Shown: piece after piece, positions 61,140-64,000 of the stretch
Layout: every line of letters begins with the position of its first letter
Position numbering within the stretch: the first letter of the stretch is position 1
Assembly: GCF_945882965.1 (NCBI RefSeq)
Contig: NZ_CAMCWY010000005.1
Coordinates: forward strand, 1 to 64,000
Direction: 5' to 3'
DNA: 64,000 nucleotides
Source of the DNA: Sphingorhabdus sp. EL138
GTDB lineage: Bacteria; Pseudomonadota; Alphaproteobacteria; Sphingomonadales; Sphingomonadaceae
Program-made: the position numbers and the translations under genes
Notes under the pieces: model-generated
The model's database searches: none
What the model was told of the DNA's origin: nothing
What the model saw: the letters and a program-made list of their open reading frames with translations, nothing else

Positions 61140-63404
61140 ATGGAAAGCGCTACCCGTTCTGCCCGTAATATCCTGACTGGTCTGCACGAGGTGATGGCCT
61201 CGAAAAACCATGCGCAGGGTAAGCTGAATCATGTGGTCAACATTATCGGCGAAGCGCTTTCGAGCGAAGTGTGTTCGATTTACTTATTGCGCGATGGCGC
61301 ACTTGAGCTGTTTGCAACGCGCGGGTTGAACCAAGCTGCTGTGCATATTACGCGCTTGGGTCTGGGCGAAGGTCTCGTTGGGACAATTGCTGAAAATGTC
61401 GAAACACTGAACTTGGATGAAGCGGCAGCGCATCCGAATTTTCGGTATGTCCCCGAAACGGGTGAAGAACGTTTTCACAGTTTTGCCGGCGTGCCAATTG
61501 TCCGTTCCGAACGGGCCGTCGGCGTGCTCGCGGTCCAGCATGTCGAGCCGCGTAAATATGAAGAGATCGAGATTGAGGCGCTTCAAACCGTCGCCATGGT
61601 GTTGTCGGAACTCATTGCCAACGCCGACCTAATCGACGAGCCAACGGCCCGGGGCGGCAATGAGACTGGCACGATTAGCCTCACAGGATTGCCACTTGTT
61701 AAAGGCGCAGCCGCTGGCGTCGCTATTTTTCACCAGCCAAATGTGCGTATTGAGCACACGGTTGCCGAGGATGTCGAAGCCGAGCGCCAGCGTGTCTATT
61801 CCGCCTTCGATAAAATGCGTGAGCAAATCGACCGCATGACGAGCCAAATAGATTTTGGCACAGGCGGAGAACATGAAGAGGTCATCGCGACTTACAAAAT
61901 GTTCGCCTATGATGAGGGCTGGAGCCGCCGGATAAACGAAGCCATTGACAGCGGCCTAACCGCAGAAGCCGCAATTGAACGCGTTCAGCAACGCACGCGT
62001 ATGCGCATGCGGCAGATTGACGATGCGCTGCTGGCCGATCGCATGCACGATCTGGAGGACCTGTCGAACCGTTTGCTGCGCATCGTTTCTGGGCAAATGA
62101 GCACCGCGGCGCAACTCGGGCTGAAGAAGGATTCCATCCTGATCGCGCGCAATTTGGGTCCCGCAGAATTGCTGGAATATGACAAAAGGCGCCTGCGCGG
62201 TGTGGTCCTAGAGGAAGGTTCGCTTACCGCACATGTGGTGATCGTGGCGCGTGCCATGGGCATTCCGGTCCTTGGCCGGGTGCGGGGCATTCGCCACAAG
62301 GTGCGCGACGGTGACATGCTGTTGCTGAACGCTGACGATAAAAGCGTTATCGTGCGCCCTTCCTCTGCGGCAGAAGAAATATTCCAACATGATCTTGTTG
62401 ATCGGCAGAAGAAAAAAGCCCGCTATGCCGCGATGCGCGATGAAGCATCCGTCACAAAAGACGGGTTGCCGGTTACGCTGATGATTAACGCGGGCTTGCG
62501 CGATGACATGTCGGCTTTGGCGACAACCGGCGCGGAAGGCGTTGGCCTTTTCCGGACCGAGTTTCAGTTTCTGATTTCGGCGACATTACCCCAACGCGAG
62601 CGGCAGCAGCGCTTCTACCGCGACGTTTTAGACGCGGCTGGCGACAAGCCAGTCATTTTCCGTACGCTTGATATCGGCGGAGACAAGGCGCTTCCCTACC
62701 TCAAGGATGAAAGGCGCGAAGAGGAAAATCCCGCGCTGGGTTGGCGTGCGCTGCGGCTGTCGCTTGATCACGCCGGATTGATGAAAGCGCAGGCGCGCGC
62801 GTTGATTGAGGCAGCGGCCGGTCGCACGCTGAACGTCATGTTCCCGATGGTCTCTGAGCCGTGGGAATTTGATGCGGCCAAGGCCATTTTCGACGGCCAG
62901 ATTGAATTTCTGGGGCGGCAGAAAAAGATATTACCCAACAAAATCCGTTATGGCGCGATGCTTGAGGTCCCCGCTCTGGCCGAGACGCTCGACATACTGC
63001 TGCCCAAGATTAACTTTCTGTCCATTGGCACTAACGATTTGACTCAGTTCCTTTTTGCTGCAGACCGAGCTGATCCCCGTTTGGCAGAGCGCTATGACTG
63101 GCTAAGCCCCGCTATCCTGCGTTTCATACGGCGGGTCGTCAAAGCTACCGAGGGCCATGACGTCGACGTCGCGGTGTGTGGCGAAATGGGTGGACGGACG
63201 CTTGAGGCGCTTGCCCTCATTGGCATTGGCATTCGTCGATTGTCGATCACGCCAGCCGCCGTTGGGCCTATCAAGGCCATGATTCGCTCTACCATCCATT
63301 CTGATGTCTGCGCAAAAATGGAGGAGTTGTTAAACAGCCCTACCGAGAATGTGCGTGAGGAATTGACTAACTGGGCAATTGGTCAAGGCATCGAAATCGG
63401 TTAA
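61140..63404 (+). CDS. ptsP: PTS-Ntr enzyme I (phosphoenolpyruvate-protein phosphotransferase PtsP)
   Basis: A 754-residue protein with an N-terminal GAF domain (about residues 10-160, ICSIYLLRDGALELFATRGLN-like core). An EI-like part follows, with the active histidine in LTAHVVIVARAMG (near residue 365) and the PEP-binding barrel with GVGLFRTEFQFL, EEENPALGWRALR and IGTNDLTQFLFAADR. PtsP passes phosphate from PEP to NPr and EIIA-Ntr and senses glutamine through GAF. It links to GlnD encoded at 17987. Confidence 0.95.
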   Translation: MESATRSARNILTGLHEVMASKNHAQGKLNHVVNIIGEALSSEVCSIYLLRDGALELFATRGLNQAAVHITRLGLGEGLVGTIAENVETLNLDEAAAHPNFRYVPETGEERFHSFAGVPIVRSERAVGVLAVQHVEPRKYEEIEIEALQTVAMVLSELIANADLIDEPTARGGNETGTISLTGLPLVKGAAAGVAIFHQPNVRIEHTVAEDVEAERQRVYSAFDKMREQIDRMTSQIDFGTGGEHEEVIATYKMFAYDEGWSRRINEAIDSGLTAEAAIERVQQRTRMRMRQIDDALLADRMHDLEDLSNRLLRIVSGQMSTAAQLGLKKDSILIARNLGPAELLEYDKRRLRGVVLEEGSLTAHVVIVARAMGIPVLGRVRGIRHKVRDGDMLLLNADDKSVIVRPSSAAEEIFQHDLVDRQKKKARYAAMRDEASVTKDGLPVTLMINAGLRDDMSALATTGAEGVGLFRTEFQFLISATLPQRERQQRFYRDVLDAAGDKPVIFRTLDIGGDKALPYLKDERREEENPALGWRALRLSLDHAGLMKAQARALIEAAAGRTLNVMFPMVSEPWEFDAAKAIFDGQIEFLGRQKKILPNKIRYGAMLEVPALAETLDILLPKINFLSIGTNDLTQFLFAADRADPRLAERYDWLSPAILRFIRRVVKATEGHDVDVAVCGEMGGRTLEALALIGIGIRRLSITPAAVGPIKAMIRSTIHSDVCAKMEELLNSPTENVREELTNWAIGQGIEIG

Positions 63405-63505
63405 ATGAATTAGTCACAAAATTCAACTATCCGCAATCCACGTTGACATTATTTTTTTGATGCTCATTGTCCCCCCAACTGCACGCAGAGGCGGGGGAGC
63501 GGGTC

Positions 63506-64000
63506 ATGGAGATTGCAGTGGACGAAATTCTTCGTGTGGAAGCGGAACCTATGACTGTAGGCGAAGAACTGAAGGCCGCGCGCGCGCGGTTGGATATGAG
63601 CCTGTCTGACATCGCCGCCGAGACACGCGTACCGATACGACATTTGGAATCTATTGAGCGATCCGAATTCAGCGCGTTGCCAGGACAGACATATACTGTT
63701 GGTTTTGTTCGGTCTTACGCCCGCGCAGTTGCACTAGACGATATTGCGATAGTGAATGCGCTACGCGCCGAATTATCTAGCGGCGGACATGAAAGATATG
63801 AGGCCCCACTCCAGAATTACGAGCCAGCGGACCCTGCGCGTGTTCCTTCCAAGACCTTGGCATGGACCGCTGCGGCAGTTGCGGCGCTCGTTCTGGCCGC
63901 TTATTTGATTTTCAGAAGCTACGCATTAGCGCCCACGGCGGCAGCGCCCGAGCCGGTCGCGACCGTGAATGATTATGAAATCGTTCCGGATGTCGACATG
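63506..64000 (+). CDS. rodZ: 5' part of a RodZ-like helix-turn-helix membrane protein (truncated by window end)
   Basis: The ATG at 63506 (after GGGGGAG) opens 165 codons to the end of the window with no stop. The N-terminal HTH reads MTVGEELKAARARLDMSLSDIAAETRV and RHLESIERSEFSALPGQTYTVGFVRSYARA, the pattern of RodZ and related HTH_25 proteins. A single helix follows at about residues 120-135 (TAAAVAALVLAAYLIF). RodZ ties MreB to the membrane. The periplasmic part runs off the window. Confidence 0.85.
   Translation, partial: MEIAVDEILRVEAEPMTVGEELKAARARLDMSLSDIAAETRVPIRHLESIERSEFSALPGQTYTVGFVRSYARAVALDDIAIVNALRAELSSGGHERYEAPLQNYEPADPARVPSKTLAWTAAAVAALVLAAYLIFRSYALAPTAAAPEPVATVNDYEIVPDVDM

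Overview
The window reads as a chromosomal segment of an alphaproteobacterium of the order Sphingomonadales (Sphingopyxis/Sphingorhabdus type). The evidence is moderate-to-high GC, a CrtI-type carotenoid desaturase, a class I lysyl-tRNA synthetase, PTS-Ntr enzyme I with a GAF domain, GlnD, a ThiS-ThiG fusion, a DUF2793 remnant, and the plsX-fabH-ihfA-merR order. The genus is an inference. I see no rRNA, tRNA, CRISPR array, insertion sequence or intact prophage; almost everything is core chromosome with tight operons and many 4-bp ATGA overlaps.

Layout. 1-5 kb: a TPR-like fragment, a membrane protein plus sterol-desaturase-type hydroxylase with a divergent LysR regulator, and crtI. 5-10 kb: threonine aldolase-EamA exporter, an SDR epimerase, pgeF plus an SLC13 carrier. 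10-16 kb: a HAD phosphatase, a four-gene Mla/MCE lipid transport operon (STAS-permease fusion, ATPase, MCE protein, lipoprotein), a MidA-like methyltransferase and lgt. 16-24.5 kb: acyl-CoA synthetase, glnD, an OmpA-type porin, an orphan DUF2793 fragment, an rRNA pseudouridine synthase, a small Cys-pair protein and a RoxA-type cupin hydroxylase. 24.5-31 kb: VOC protein, lnt carrying an in-frame palindromic repeat, metK with an 18-bp palindrome upstream, trmB, and a LytS/LytTR-type two-component pair. 31-37.7 kb: thiSG, aroQ-accB-accC, an RcnB-like protein with five acidic 12-residue repeats, an amidohydrolase and a 2OG-Fe(II) oxygenase. 37.7-47 kb: DUF885 peptidase, HSL-type esterase, fatty acid desaturase, DUF1003 protein, lysK, a DinG/XPD-type helicase, a SixA-type phosphatase and a GNAT. 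47-53 kb: merR-ihfA-fabH-plsX-rpmF, a MAPEG protein, an MBL hydrolase, and an S24-type regulator facing two small genes. 53-64 kb: MscS channel, MaoC, thiolase, ABM, PPOX-type protein, PHA depolymerase, an MsbA-type ABC exporter, two divergent DUF465 genes, ptsP and the 5' part of a RodZ-type gene.

The genes lean to envelope and lipid metabolism (Mla, Lgt, Lnt, OmpA, AccBC, FabH/PlsX, desaturases, PHA mobilisation) and to nitrogen/carbon signalling (GlnD, PtsP). The most unusual site is 51.9-53.2 kb. There an S24-type regulator has lost the segment that should carry its catalytic serine. It faces a two-gene cassette of unknown function across a spacer holding two perfect palindromes and a GTTC-N7-GTTC direct repeat, which is the alphaproteobacterial LexA box pattern. 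Other notable points are the palindromic repeat element inside lnt, the calcium-site-like repeats, a probable non-AUG zinc-ribbon gene coupled to roxA, and the DUF2793 fossil.
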